DNA of 11,309 nucleotides from positions 1-11,309 of the forward strand of contig CALKDE010000261.1 in NCBI GenBank assembly GCA_938082955.1. Direction: 5' to 3'. This DNA is from an uncultured Pseudomonadales bacterium (GTDB lineage Bacteria > Pseudomonadota > Gammaproteobacteria > Pseudomonadales > Pseudohongiellaceae). Numbering within the stretch: the stretch's first letter is position 1; each line of letters begins with the position of its first letter. Below, in pieces: positions 1 to 6,497 of the stretch. Position numbers and translations under genes: made by a program. The notes beneath the pieces were generated by a model. That model saw only the letters and a program-made list of their open reading frames with translations. It made no database searches and was not told the origin of the DNA.

Positions 1-113
1 ACGAAAAAGGCGATAACGAAATAGCTCACCTGCTTCACAATGAACAGGTTGCTGCGACGACGACGAAGGTTCTTCAGGGTTTCGCGAAGACTTTCGAATG
101 TGGGAGACGACAT
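1..113 (-). CDS. Unknown protein, N-terminal fragment (runs off left edge)
   Basis: Reading leftward from an ATG at 113-111, the frame stays open to the window edge and gives about 37 residues. The start is MSSPTFESLRETLKNL, followed by a run of four arginines and then a hydrophobic stretch (SYFVIAFFV) that looks like the beginning of a membrane segment. The frame is also open for about 11 codons upstream of the ATG, to a stop at 147-149. A purine-rich AGAAGAG lies just before the start and could serve as ribosome binding site. The amphipathic, basic N-terminus followed by a hydrophobic segment suggests an inner-membrane protein with a cytoplasmic N-terminus. I do not recognise the family. 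It lies downstream of the NUDIX gene on the same strand, but a gap of about 335 bases argues against tight co-transcription. Because it is truncated, reality and function are both uncertain. Confidence 0.55.
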   Translation of the reverse strand, partial: MSSPTFESLRETLKNLRRRRSNLFIVKQVSYFVIAFF

Positions 114-448
114 AAAGGCTCTTCTGGCTACAGTGAATAGGAAGACTTATTTAGTACTTGTTGCTCCTCGCTCGGCGACATCCGAAAGCGACTCGGTCAT
201 TGAAATCTGGCGTGAAAAAGACGAAAAGCCACAGTTTTACTGACCCGAACACTGACAGATTGTTGCGTTCGTACGACTTAACTATCCCATTAACCCGCCC
301 GGAATTGCAAGGGCTTATGGGCGGAATTACCGACAAAGAACCAGCAAAATCAGCCAGTGTGACAATTGGCCGAATGCAGCCGTGAATTGCCCAGTTTTGG
401 GCCAGATATTGCCCTATATAAAAGCAGGCTAGGCTTGTTACCAGGAGC
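114..448. other. Intergenic stretch without a convincing gene
   Basis: This gap of about 335 bases lies between the NUDIX stop and the start of the left-edge gene. Several short open frames cross it, but none has a good ribosome binding site or recognisable protein character. Visible structure is limited to a small perfect hairpin at 389-402 (GCCCA, 4-base loop, TGGGC) without a T-run on either strand, and a weak leftward promoter candidate at 281-310. It most likely holds the leader of the left-edge gene. Confidence 0.4.
281..310 (-). promoter_or_regulatory. Weak sigma70-like promoter candidate for the left-edge gene
   Basis: On the minus strand TTGCAA (310-305, 4 of 6 matches to the -35 consensus) is followed after 18 bases by GATAGT (286-281, 4 of 6 matches to the -10). 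This would give a leader of roughly 160 bases for the gene starting at 113. It was found by eye and matches of this quality arise often by chance. Confidence 0.2.
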
Positions 449-1030
449 TTAGCAGCCCATTTCCTGCGGACGGTAATAGGTTGAATCCTTAGGAAACACA
501 CGAATATCTCGTTGATTGGCATCTTCGAGCAGTGCGTCTAGAGAGCGATGCATCTCGATATCCCGCAGCGTCACCATCGTTGGCCGTGGTAAAACCCATT
601 TATCAACCGCCGCATCGGCCAGGGCTTCACGTGGCGTAATCCAGCGATGCTCCAGAATTTCATCGTTGTCTACCACCACAGTAGCCGGTTCCTTAAGCGG
701 GCAGAGGAAGAACCAGGTGCAGAAACGCCTAGGCAGTTTGGGAGGAGTAGTCCAGTGGGCCGTATGAACCAATTGATCGATATCGATATCGATACCTGCC
801 TCCTCTTTCGTCTCCCGCACTGCCGCACGCAGTGCGGCCTTATACTCCAATCCTTGCCCGTCTAGCGCGAAGTCTGCCGCGTCAACGCGCCCCCCGGGGA
901 ATACCCAATGGCCTCCATGGAAGACCAGTTTAGAGTTTCGCTTAAGTAATAATACCTCAAGATCCGTCTTGTTAGCCGTCTCCCGAATGACTACCACGGT
1001 TGCTGCCGGTACGGGTTTGATATCTGTCAT
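449..1030 (-). CDS. NUDIX hydrolase, NUDT19-like subgroup
   Basis: A 193-residue NUDIX-fold hydrolase, expected to cleave a nucleoside diphosphate linked to another group. Residues 44-50 are FPGGRVD, and the catalytic helix follows at 64-80 with R72, E73, E76, E77 and G79, matching the REUxEExGU half of the NUDIX box. The spacing between the GG and this helix is longer than in the classic 23-residue box, and the position usually held by the first Glu is Lys64. Long-insert forms like this, with a following PPKLPRRF segment (about 96-103), resemble the NUDT19/coenzyme A diphosphatase-like branch, but that is recall of family character and the substrate cannot be read from the sequence. The N-terminal strand (about 8-31) and the C-terminal helices complete a full-length domain. 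The ATG at 1030 is preceded by AGAAGGA at close spacing, which supports the start. The gene is transcribed alone and is divergent from the SDR. Confidence 0.88.
   Translation of the reverse strand: MTDIKPVPAATVVVIRETANKTDLEVLLLKRNSKLVFHGGHWVFPGGRVDAADFALDGQGLEYKAALRAAVRETKEEAGIDIDIDQLVHTAHWTTPPKLPRRFCTWFFLCPLKEPATVVVDNDEILEHRWITPREALADAAVDKWVLPRPTMVTLRDIEMHRSLDALLEDANQRDIRVFPKDSTYYRPQEMGC
776..794. repeat. Short GATATC tandem repeat inside the NUDIX gene
   Basis: ATC followed by about 2.7 copies of GATATC encodes the Ile-Asp alternation at residues 80-85 of the NUDIX protein, directly after the catalytic helix. Because the unit is six bases, gain or loss of a copy would keep the reading frame and change only the number of Ile-Asp pairs. 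Nothing here shows that it varies. Confidence 0.5.
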
Positions 1031-1093
1031 AGTCCTTCTCTACCACCTTGCTTTGCTGAGTAAAGGTTGCCCCAAGCAGACTAACCGATAGCG

Positions 1094-1122
1094 TTATCAT
1101 AGCAATGACGCCAGCGTATTAC
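1094..1122 (+). promoter_or_regulatory. Candidate promoter for the SDR gene (distal option)
   Basis: TTATCA (1094-1099, 4 of 6) and TATTAC (1117-1122, 4 of 6) are separated by 17 bases. Use of this site would start transcription near 1129 and place the whole interleaved inverted-repeat element (1171-1237) in a 5' leader of about 140 bases. This is a weak match chosen by eye. Confidence 0.22.
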
Positions 1123-1170
1123 TTCCAGCTTTTTTTAGCATGTAGCATCACACGCATTGCAGCAGACGCG

Positions 1171-1237
1171 CCATCAGCATAGAATCCTGCCCACATTTGA
1201 AAGAGCCTGCTGATGGAACCTATGAGAAATGGGCAGG
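1171..1237 (+). promoter_or_regulatory. Two interleaved perfect inverted repeats upstream of the SDR
   Basis: Repeat A is CCATCAGCA (1171-1179) with its exact reverse complement TGCTGATGG (1208-1216). Repeat B is CCTGCCCA (1186-1193) with its exact reverse complement TGGGCAGG (1230-1237). The order A, B, A', B' means the two stems cannot nest. As RNA they would form either an H-type pseudoknot, with connecting segments of 6, 14 and 13 bases, or two mutually exclusive hairpins. As DNA they could be paired operator half-sites. B' ends about 20 bases before the SDR ribosome binding site at 1259-1264, so a fold including B' could influence initiation. I do not recognise it as a known riboswitch class. 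That the repeats are exact is seen directly. Any function is inference. Confidence 0.5.
1197..1226 (+). promoter_or_regulatory. Candidate promoter for the SDR gene (proximal option)
   Basis: TTGAAA (1197-1202, 5 of 6 matches) is followed after 18 bases by TATGAG (1221-1226, 4 of 6). It lies between the two arms of repeat B (1186-1193 and 1230-1237) and spans the right arm of repeat A. If this is the true promoter, the repeats act as DNA, for example as operators, because their left arms would not be transcribed. It is an alternative to the distal candidate at 1094-1122. Confidence 0.28.
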
Positions 1238-1270
1238 CATAGTCGATTCAGCAATAGCAGGAGAAGCAGT

Positions 1271-2143
1271 ATGAAAATCAATTTCGAAGGTCAAGTAGCG
1301 ATAGTAACAGGTGCTGGTGGCGGATTAGGCAAGCAGCACGCCTTAGAACTGGGTCGACGCGGCGCAAAAGTAGTAGTCAATGATCTAGGGGGTTCGGTAG
1401 ACGGCAGCGGCGGCTCAGCCACCGCCGCCGAACAGGTAGCACAGGAAATTCGCGATAACGGCGGCACAGCAATGTCCAGCGATGCGTCGGTTACTGATTT
1501 CGAAGCAGTTCAGGCGATGGTTGATGAAACCATAGCAAAATGGGGCCGCATCGATATTTTGGTTAACAATGCCGGCATCCTAAGAGACAAAACTTTCTCA
1601 AAGCTAGAGCTAGAGAACTGGCATGCAGTTATTGATGTTCATCTTACCGGCAGTCTCAATGCAACGAAGTGTGTTTGGCCCATCATGGTCGAACAGAAGT
1701 ACGGTCGCATCATTATGACCACGTCCACTTCGGGTCTGTTTGGGAATTTCGGTCAGGCCAACTACGGTGCTGCAAAGCTAGGTTTAGTTGGATTTATGAA
1801 TACACTGCGTTTCGAAGGCGCCAAGTACAACGTCTTCACTAATGCAATAGCACCCATCGCCGCCACGAGAATGACAGTCGAACTGCCAGGCTTTGAGGGC
1901 AGCGCCGAGAAACTAGCTCCTGAACTCGTTACACCAGCCGTGGTTTATCTCTGCTCGGAAAAAGCGCCCAATGGCCGCATCATTCAGGCTGCTGGCGGAC
2001 GCTACTATTCTGCTGACGTTAGAGAAAATGTTGGCGTCAACCTTGGTCTAGGCGCATCAGTCGAGGATATCGAAGCAAATATCGAGACCATTCTCGATAT
2101 GGGTAGTAATGCAGGCATTCTCGAAAGAACGCCGCATCGCTAG
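1271..2143 (+). CDS. Short-chain dehydrogenase of the MFE-2/HSD17B4 type
   Basis: A 290-residue NAD(P)-dependent oxidoreductase of the classical SDR fold, presumably cytoplasmic. The cofactor-binding glycine motif TGAGGGLG is at 13-20, VVVNDLGGS at 34-42, and NNAG at 99-102. The catalytic Ser-Tyr-Lys set fits S152, Y165 and K169 (YGAAK). The segments VVVNDLGG, NNAGILRD, KYGRIIM and GNFGQANY are characteristic of the 3-hydroxyacyl-CoA dehydrogenase part of peroxisomal multifunctional enzyme type 2 (HSD17B4), so a role in acyl-CoA beta-oxidation or a related hydroxyacyl/steroid substrate is likely. The hydratase and sterol-carrier domains of the eukaryotic enzyme are absent. The ATG at 1271 is chosen because AGGAGA lies at 1259-1264. 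The open frame extends upstream to an ATG at 1229, but that adds 14 basic residues that do not fit the family and would use the right arm of an inverted repeat. The gene converges with the GST. Confidence 0.9.
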   Translation: MKINFEGQVAIVTGAGGGLGKQHALELGRRGAKVVVNDLGGSVDGSGGSATAAEQVAQEIRDNGGTAMSSDASVTDFEAVQAMVDETIAKWGRIDILVNNAGILRDKTFSKLELENWHAVIDVHLTGSLNATKCVWPIMVEQKYGRIIMTTSTSGLFGNFGQANYGAAKLGLVGFMNTLRFEGAKYNVFTNAIAPIAATRMTVELPGFEGSAEKLAPELVTPAVVYLCSEKAPNGRIIQAAGGRYYSADVRENVGVNLGLGASVEDIEANIETILDMGSNAGILERTPHR

Positions 2144-2163
2144 GGTTAATGTCTACTCAGACA

Positions 2164-2188
2164 AGATCAGGCGTCTCGCGCCTGATCT
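2164..2188. terminator. Perfect 10-bp hairpin at the SDR/GST convergence
   Basis: AGATCAGGCG (2164-2173) and CGCCTGATCT (2179-2188) are exact reverse complements around a 5-base loop. The hairpin overlaps the last codons and the stop (2169-2167) of the leftward GST gene and lies 20 bases after the rightward SDR stop. Position and strength fit a two-way transcription barrier or an mRNA 3'-end protector between convergent genes. No clear T-run follows on either strand, so it is not a textbook intrinsic terminator. Confidence 0.45.
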
Positions 2189-2796
2189 GCCTGAACCTTC
2201 TGAATAGATTCACGCTCATCCATCAGATCCATTAGCGCCTGAATGTTTGGCTGCTCACTCAACGCGTTCCAATTTAGCGCCTTCTTGCACACTATGGTTG
2301 CTAGACTTACGCTAAATCTGTAGTAAAAATCCGCGTAACTCATCTCTTTCCCCGCCAAGTAGGGGTCAAAACCCGCCAAGTGTTGCAATGAAGCGAATCC
2401 TTTTTCTAGCTGCAGCTTAACCTGTCCTTTGAGTTCAGCCGTCGCCGGATTGCCGAAGAACACATCGCCATACAAGCGTCGCGCTGGCAATTCGATATAA
2501 AGTTCAAGATGCCTTATCAACTCCTTGACCTTTGCTTGGGCAAAGAGATCCTCTGGATAGAGTGAAGGGCCAATTTTCAGACTATCGATATAGTCGATCA
2601 TGACGCCGGTTTCACTTAGCAAGCCGTCCTGGGTTTCCAAAAAGGGCACTTTACCCATCGGACTCTTAAGCAAGAACGCAGGCTTCTGATTTGGCAACAC
2701 ATGAACTTCCTCGAAATCCATTCCCTTTTCTATCATGATGGCCTTAACCATATTGTAATAGTTACTATAGGTCATACCGTGCAGTTTAATTGTCAT
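2167..2796 (-). CDS. Glutathione S-transferase family protein
   Basis: A 209-residue protein with the two-domain cytosolic GST layout. The thioredoxin-like domain spans about residues 1-75. It has Tyr10/Ser11 near the N-terminus as possible glutathione-activating residues, the SPMGKVPFLE segment at 45-54 with the cis-proline P51, and the glutathione-contacting S61-E62-T63. The helical domain follows from about 85 to 200 and contains an N-capping box (S153 and D156 in MSYADFYY) typical of the GST fold. Length is normal for the family. It probably conjugates or reduces a small electrophile using glutathione in the cytoplasm, but the class and substrate cannot be assigned. The ATG at 2796 is preceded by GGGGGA, an adequate ribosome binding site. 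It is divergent from the glycosyltransferase gene and convergent with the SDR, whose stop is 23 bases away, and seems to be transcribed alone. Confidence 0.88.
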   Translation of the reverse strand: MTIKLHGMTYSNYYNMVKAIMIEKGMDFEEVHVLPNQKPAFLLKSPMGKVPFLETQDGLLSETGVMIDYIDSLKIGPSLYPEDLFAQAKVKELIRHLELYIELPARRLYGDVFFGNPATAELKGQVKLQLEKGFASLQHLAGFDPYLAGKEMSYADFYYRFSVSLATIVCKKALNWNALSEQPNIQALMDLMDERESIQKVQADQARDA

Positions 2797-2807
2797 TGTT
2801 CCCCCGC

Positions 2808-2824
2808 AGTCACTGTCCGTGACT
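2808..2824. repeat. Small inverted repeat in the GST/glycosyltransferase spacer
   Basis: AGTCAC (2808-2813) and GTGACT (2819-2824) are exact reverse complements with a 5-base gap. It lies about 11 bases upstream of the GST start and overlaps its leader, so it could be an operator or a leader hairpin. Six-base arms are short enough to be chance. Confidence 0.25.
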
Positions 2825-2938
2825 AATTGTTAAATGGCTCCAGCGTCGCTGCTGACTTATTCGATCACGCACGCTAAGCTGAGGCGCTGAATTATGCCAG
2901 AATTATTCCCCGATTGATTTGCAATGAAAGAACCTTTG

Positions 2939-4102
2939 ATGAATTACCGAATTTTACTGCTCTCCGCTTATGACGCCATGAGTCACAAAATGTGGCGCGG
3001 CAGACTTCTCGAGATGTTTCCCGAGCACACTTGGACTCAACTCGTACTGCCGCCGCGCCATTTCAACTGGCGGATAAGAGGCAATAGCTTGCAATGGGCT
3101 TTAAACGAAAAAGACCTGCTCAATCAAGACTACGATTTACTCATTGCTACCTCGATGGTTGATCTGGCAAGTCTTCGTGGGTTCATCCCCCGCATCGCGC
3201 AGTTACCCACCTTGCTCTATTTTCATGAGAATCAGTTCGTTTACCCGATAGGCAGCAAGCAAAGAAGCAACAACGTAGAGCCACAGTTAGTCCCGCTCTA
3301 TTCGGCCCTCTGTGCGGATGCCATCGTCTTCAACAGTCATTACAACCGATCCACTTTTTTGCAAGGGACCAGAGAATTACTGAAAAAATTACCAGACCAA
3401 CTTCCTCCGGAACTGCTTGAGAGAATTGAGAAGAGCGACGTCATCCCGGTTCCATTAGAAGAGTTCCCATTCGAGCCAGTAACGTCTGCAATGCTAGAAA
3501 GGCCCAAGCAAATTCTCGATGTGGTCTGGAATCATCGTTGGGAGTATGACAAGGGACCGAGACTTTTACTGTGTTTAGCGCAGGCAATCCTTACACAACG
3601 ATTACCAATCAGGCTCCATGTAGTCGGACAACAATTCAGATCGTCCCCTGCAGAATTTGAGAGGATTGCAATACTACTAGAGCAGCATGCTGCGGACCTT
3701 TCGATCGATCAGGGTAGCTTCGGTTTTGTCGAGAAGCGTGAGAGGTATATATCTGTGCTTAAGCAATGTGAAGTCGTACTTTCCACCGCACTGCATGATT
3801 TCCAGGGTCTTGCCATACAGGAAGCCTGCACGCTAGGCTGCACGCCTGTTGTACCTAACGCGCTGGTCTATCCCGAATACATAGATAGTAAGTTTCTCTA
3901 TACTTTCAATAAAGGCATCAATGAAAGCAGCGAGGACGAAGCGAATTGCGCGGAAATTCTCAAGCACCTTGAGATTTGGCAAACAATGCTAGCAAATAAT
4001 ATAGCGCTGCCAAGGGTCACCTTAGATGGCTTTTCTCACAAGGCACTTCGACCCAAGTATGCGGAGCTTTTGGAAAGGCTTTTTCGAACAAAGAAGAAGT
4101 AG
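2939..4102 (+). CDS. DUF3524/GTDC1-family glycosyltransferase, tRNA-queuosine mannosyltransferase-like
   Basis: A 387-residue protein of the DUF3524/GTDC1 family, whose vertebrate member QTMAN transfers mannose from GDP-mannose to queuosine in tRNA-Asp. The N-terminal half carries family hallmarks: ILLLSAYDAMSHK (5-17), HFNWRIRG (41-48), YFHENQFVYP (94-103) and FNSHYNRSTFL (131-141). The C-terminal GT-B half has VVWNHRWEYDK (195-205), FGFVEKRERY (261-270), and STALHDFQGLAIQE (282-295), where the conserved acidic donor-site region of GT4-like enzymes lies, then LVYPEY (309-314). Human GTDC1 shows closely similar blocks, as I recall that protein. The ATG at 2939 is preferred because GAAAGA precedes it at good spacing and the family begins close to the first beta-strand. 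An ATG at 2924 in the same frame lacks a binding site. No signal peptide or membrane segment is visible, consistent with a cytoplasmic tRNA enzyme. tgt lies about 6 kb away on the other strand. Family assignment is strong. The substrate in bacteria is inference. Confidence 0.85.
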   Translation: MNYRILLLSAYDAMSHKMWRGRLLEMFPEHTWTQLVLPPRHFNWRIRGNSLQWALNEKDLLNQDYDLLIATSMVDLASLRGFIPRIAQLPTLLYFHENQFVYPIGSKQRSNNVEPQLVPLYSALCADAIVFNSHYNRSTFLQGTRELLKKLPDQLPPELLERIEKSDVIPVPLEEFPFEPVTSAMLERPKQILDVVWNHRWEYDKGPRLLLCLAQAILTQRLPIRLHVVGQQFRSSPAEFERIAILLEQHAADLSIDQGSFGFVEKRERYISVLKQCEVVLSTALHDFQGLAIQEACTLGCTPVVPNALVYPEYIDSKFLYTFNKGINESSEDEANCAEILKHLEIWQTMLANNIALPRVTLDGFSHKALRPKYAELLERLFRTKKK

Positions 4103-4107
4103 CACGA

Positions 4108-6354
4108 TTACTCTGCCTGCTCAACGAGTGGGAAGGCGATTTTCTGGCCGATTTGTATGCGATTGAAATCCAACTCGGGATTGTACTGCCGCACCAACCA
4201 GATAGGAGTTGAATAACGATTCCTCGCGATGGCGCCGATATTGTCGTTTCGCTTGATCTCATATTGCTCGACACCCTGAATGCGGTAGTTACTAAAGAAT
4301 TCCTGCTGCAAAGTCGAATGAAATTCTCGACGCTTAAGCTCGAACTCCGCAATATCCACCCTCGAGAAATCCAGAGTCAGGCGCTTGCCCACGATAACTG
4401 GGTCGCGAAATGCCATATTGTTTAACCTACGCACATCCCAAGCACGAATATCCAGCCAATCGGCGAAATGCCCTAGTGTTTCTGATGCCTGAACTTCTAC
4501 AGTATTGTTACCCGCTACAGTGTAATCTGAAGGGTCAGCAGACAAGCTCTCGACGAGTTGTTCATTACTCTCACTAAAATCTACCACAGGATCCAATGCC
4601 TCGGCCGTGCTCTCTTCGTCGGTAACTGGGGCGTCCAGTTCTTGATTGTCCGGCAAGACTGCCGCAGGAGGCAGGCGCACTAAGGTAAGCGGTTCTACTT
4701 CTTCTGGCGTTGATGCCGGCGTATCACTGACCGGTTCGGTAAAAGCCACGACTTCTTCTGCAAGTTGAGCCTGGATCGTCTGAGTTGCAGCGATGGTCGC
4801 GTCTATCCCTGCTAACTGAACCCCGGCATCGCCCTGACCAGGCATCGTTAATTGCTGTCCTGGATAAATTCTATGTGGATCTTGAATCCCATTCACACCC
4901 AAAAGTGCTTGTTCAGTAACGCCGTAGCGGGCAGCAATTAGTGAAACGGTATCGCCTCTGCGAACTGTGTACGATCCCTCTTCGGCAACAACAGCTACAG
5001 TCGAAGCCTGTTGGCTATTATCCTGAGGAAGTAATAGGCGCTGGCCGATTTGAATTCTGTTCCGGCTTTGCAGTTGGTTCAATGAGGCAAGCCTAGTCAC
5101 AGACGTATTAAAGCGCCTAGCGATAACCGAGAGACTGTCGCCGCGTTCAACCACATAGGCTATATCAGGGGTCTGTACTGGGAATTTAAAATCGGCAAGT
5201 ACCATCGCCAAGATATCTCCCGAAGCAACAACCTCTTCGCGCACCTTGATTCTAAAACCCGCAGGAATTCTCTTATTGCCCTCCCACACGACAGGGCGCA
5301 GCGCTCGATTGTCAGCGCGTAGTTGCTCCAAACTGATACCAACAGAACTCGCAAATACTTCAGCATCGATGAATGCGTCTGTCTCGACCTCTCTAAAATT
5401 TGGCGCGGAATTAAAACGCACAGCGCCGAAATGTTCCTCGGCATTTTTTTCTACCTCATTGACAGCAAGAAATTGTGCATAAAAATTCCGCGATGCGAAA
5501 CCAAATGATCGCCCCTTATAGTTCGCGACAATCTTTTCGATATCGGTAGTTTCCGTTTCCCTTACGGCTCTGGCGATTCCACCAGCTCCGTGGTTATAGG
5601 CAGTTAGCGCCAGAGGCCAGGTCCCGAGCACGCTGTAGTTGTATTCAAGCAGGCTCATCGCCGCGCTGGTCGCTGTATAAGGATCCATTCGCTCATCGAC
5701 TATGTGATCGATGCGCATGAAGCGTTGACCGGTGGCACGAGTGAACTGCCACATGCCTGCAGCCGATGCACTAGAAAAAGCACCGGGATTGAATGACGAC
5801 TCGACGTGAGGAAGCACTCCAAGCTCCGCTGGAAGACCTTTTTCTTGTATCACATTGTTTATGTGTTGCCGGTAGGCACCCGACCTTTGCAATCCGCCAA
5901 GGAACCTATCTGACTGACCCAACTGCCAGCGAACATTGGAAGCCGCCGCGCGCAGGGTCTGGCTACTCACATCAATTGGCCAAAGCGCAAGGATCTCACG
6001 CTGTGAATCTGTAAGCTGATCACGCTCACCGGTTGCCAGCACTCGCAAGTCTTCTTGGATTTGGCTACGTCTAGCCTCTATCGCGCTGCGATTTAAGCGC
6101 AGATCAGTATAGATAACATCTAGATGCTGTGAGTCGTGCAGGAAGCCACTTTGCGTGTCGACTTCGGTATACACGCGAACCCAGAAGCTTATGGCGGGCT
6201 CCAATTCGGCAGGTCTAGGGAATAAGCTGGGATCTTGAGCGAGCGATTTGAGAGGTAGAAACAAAGAGAATTGCAGCAATAGCACTGAAAACGTGAGGCG
6301 CCTACTAAAGAGAGCCTGCTTAATGCGCTGAGATTGTTGCCGCGAGTGAATCAA
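4108..6354 (-). CDS. mltD: Multi-LysM lytic transglycosylase, MltD-like
   Basis: A 748-residue murein-cleaving enzyme, expected in the periplasm or cell envelope. A signal peptide is visible: an arginine-rich start, a hydrophobic core (about 20-34) and a probable cut after SLAQ (40). The transglycosylase domain spans about 155-290, with the catalytic glutamate E185 in LPHVESSFNP, then AAGMWQFTRATG (198-209) and ALTAYNHGAGG (249-259). Peptidoglycan-binding LysM units lie at about 399-443, 461-505 and 697-742, with a weaker one near 618-663. A long acidic, proline-containing linker (about 506-616) separates the second and third. E. coli MltD is shorter, with two LysM units, and is a lipoprotein. 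Here no lipobox cysteine is seen. The start is TTG at 6354, supported by AGAGGG 9 bases upstream, and an in-frame stop lies 24 bases before the TTG. It follows secF with a 143-base gap and its own promoter candidate. Its stop is 5 bases from the convergent glycosyltransferase stop. Confidence 0.88.
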   Translation of the reverse strand: MIHSRQQSQRIKQALFSRRLTFSVLLLQFSLFLPLKSLAQDPSLFPRPAELEPAISFWVRVYTEVDTQSGFLHDSQHLDVIYTDLRLNRSAIEARRSQIQEDLRVLATGERDQLTDSQREILALWPIDVSSQTLRAAASNVRWQLGQSDRFLGGLQRSGAYRQHINNVIQEKGLPAELGVLPHVESSFNPGAFSSASAAGMWQFTRATGQRFMRIDHIVDERMDPYTATSAAMSLLEYNYSVLGTWPLALTAYNHGAGGIARAVRETETTDIEKIVANYKGRSFGFASRNFYAQFLAVNEVEKNAEEHFGAVRFNSAPNFREVETDAFIDAEVFASSVGISLEQLRADNRALRPVVWEGNKRIPAGFRIKVREEVVASGDILAMVLADFKFPVQTPDIAYVVERGDSLSVIARRFNTSVTRLASLNQLQSRNRIQIGQRLLLPQDNSQQASTVAVVAEEGSYTVRRGDTVSLIAARYGVTEQALLGVNGIQDPHRIYPGQQLTMPGQGDAGVQLAGIDATIAATQTIQAQLAEEVVAFTEPVSDTPASTPEEVEPLTLVRLPPAAVLPDNQELDAPVTDEESTAEALDPVVDFSESNEQLVESLSADPSDYTVAGNNTVEVQASETLGHFADWLDIRAWDVRRLNNMAFRDPVIVGKRLTLDFSRVDIAEFELKRREFHSTLQQEFFSNYRIQGVEQYEIKRNDNIGAIARNRYSTPIWLVRQYNPELDFNRIQIGQKIAFPLVEQAE

Positions 6355-6388
6355 ACTGAACCGCCCTCTATAAACGTCCTACATGCAC

Positions 6389-6418
6389 ATTAGATTTTGA
6401 CGGACCAAAACATAGCAA
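6389..6418 (-). promoter_or_regulatory. Candidate promoter for the lytic transglycosylase gene
   Basis: On the minus strand TTGCTA (6418-6413, 4 of 6) and TCTAAT (6394-6389, 5 of 6) are 18 bases apart, giving a leader of about 30 bases before the AGAGGG binding site and TTG start. It would make this gene independent of the secDF transcript. No T-run terminator was seen between secF and this site, so read-through from secF is also possible. Confidence 0.3.
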
Positions 6419-6497
6419 TTATGCAAGTGATCGCCAAGTGCTATTTGTAGCAGGACTCGCCCAACTCGGGAAGATACCGACGTGTTACGCACTCTTA

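Noticed and set aside
40..243. Rightward open frame of 67 codons, rich in arginine at its start
   Set aside because: Lies opposite the better-supported leftward gene start at 113. The arginine run is the complement of a repeated CGA/CGT stretch, there is no ribosome binding site, and the composition is not protein-like.
158..385. Rightward open frame of 75 codons in the left intergenic gap
   Set aside because: No ribosome binding site and no recognisable protein character. Opposite-strand overlap with an equally weak frame suggests chance.
389..402. GCCCA/TGGGC hairpin as terminator of the NUDIX gene
   Set aside because: Only five base pairs and no T-run on either strand.
151..522. Leftward open frame of 123 codons overlapping the end of the NUDIX gene
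   Set aside because: Starts inside the NUDIX coding region in another frame, has no binding site or recognisable domain, and its composition looks random.
1229..1270. Upstream ATG for the SDR adding 14 residues
   Set aside because: The added residues are basic and unlike SDR N-termini, no binding site precedes it, and AGGAGA precedes the ATG at 1271.
4017..4352. Leftward 111-codon frame across the convergent gene ends
   Set aside because: It is an out-of-frame shadow of the end of the lytic transglycosylase gene and crosses into the end of the glycosyltransferase gene.
6419..6497. Terminator after secF
   Set aside because: Only tiny stems (for example TGCTA-4-TAGCA) and no T-run were found in this gap.
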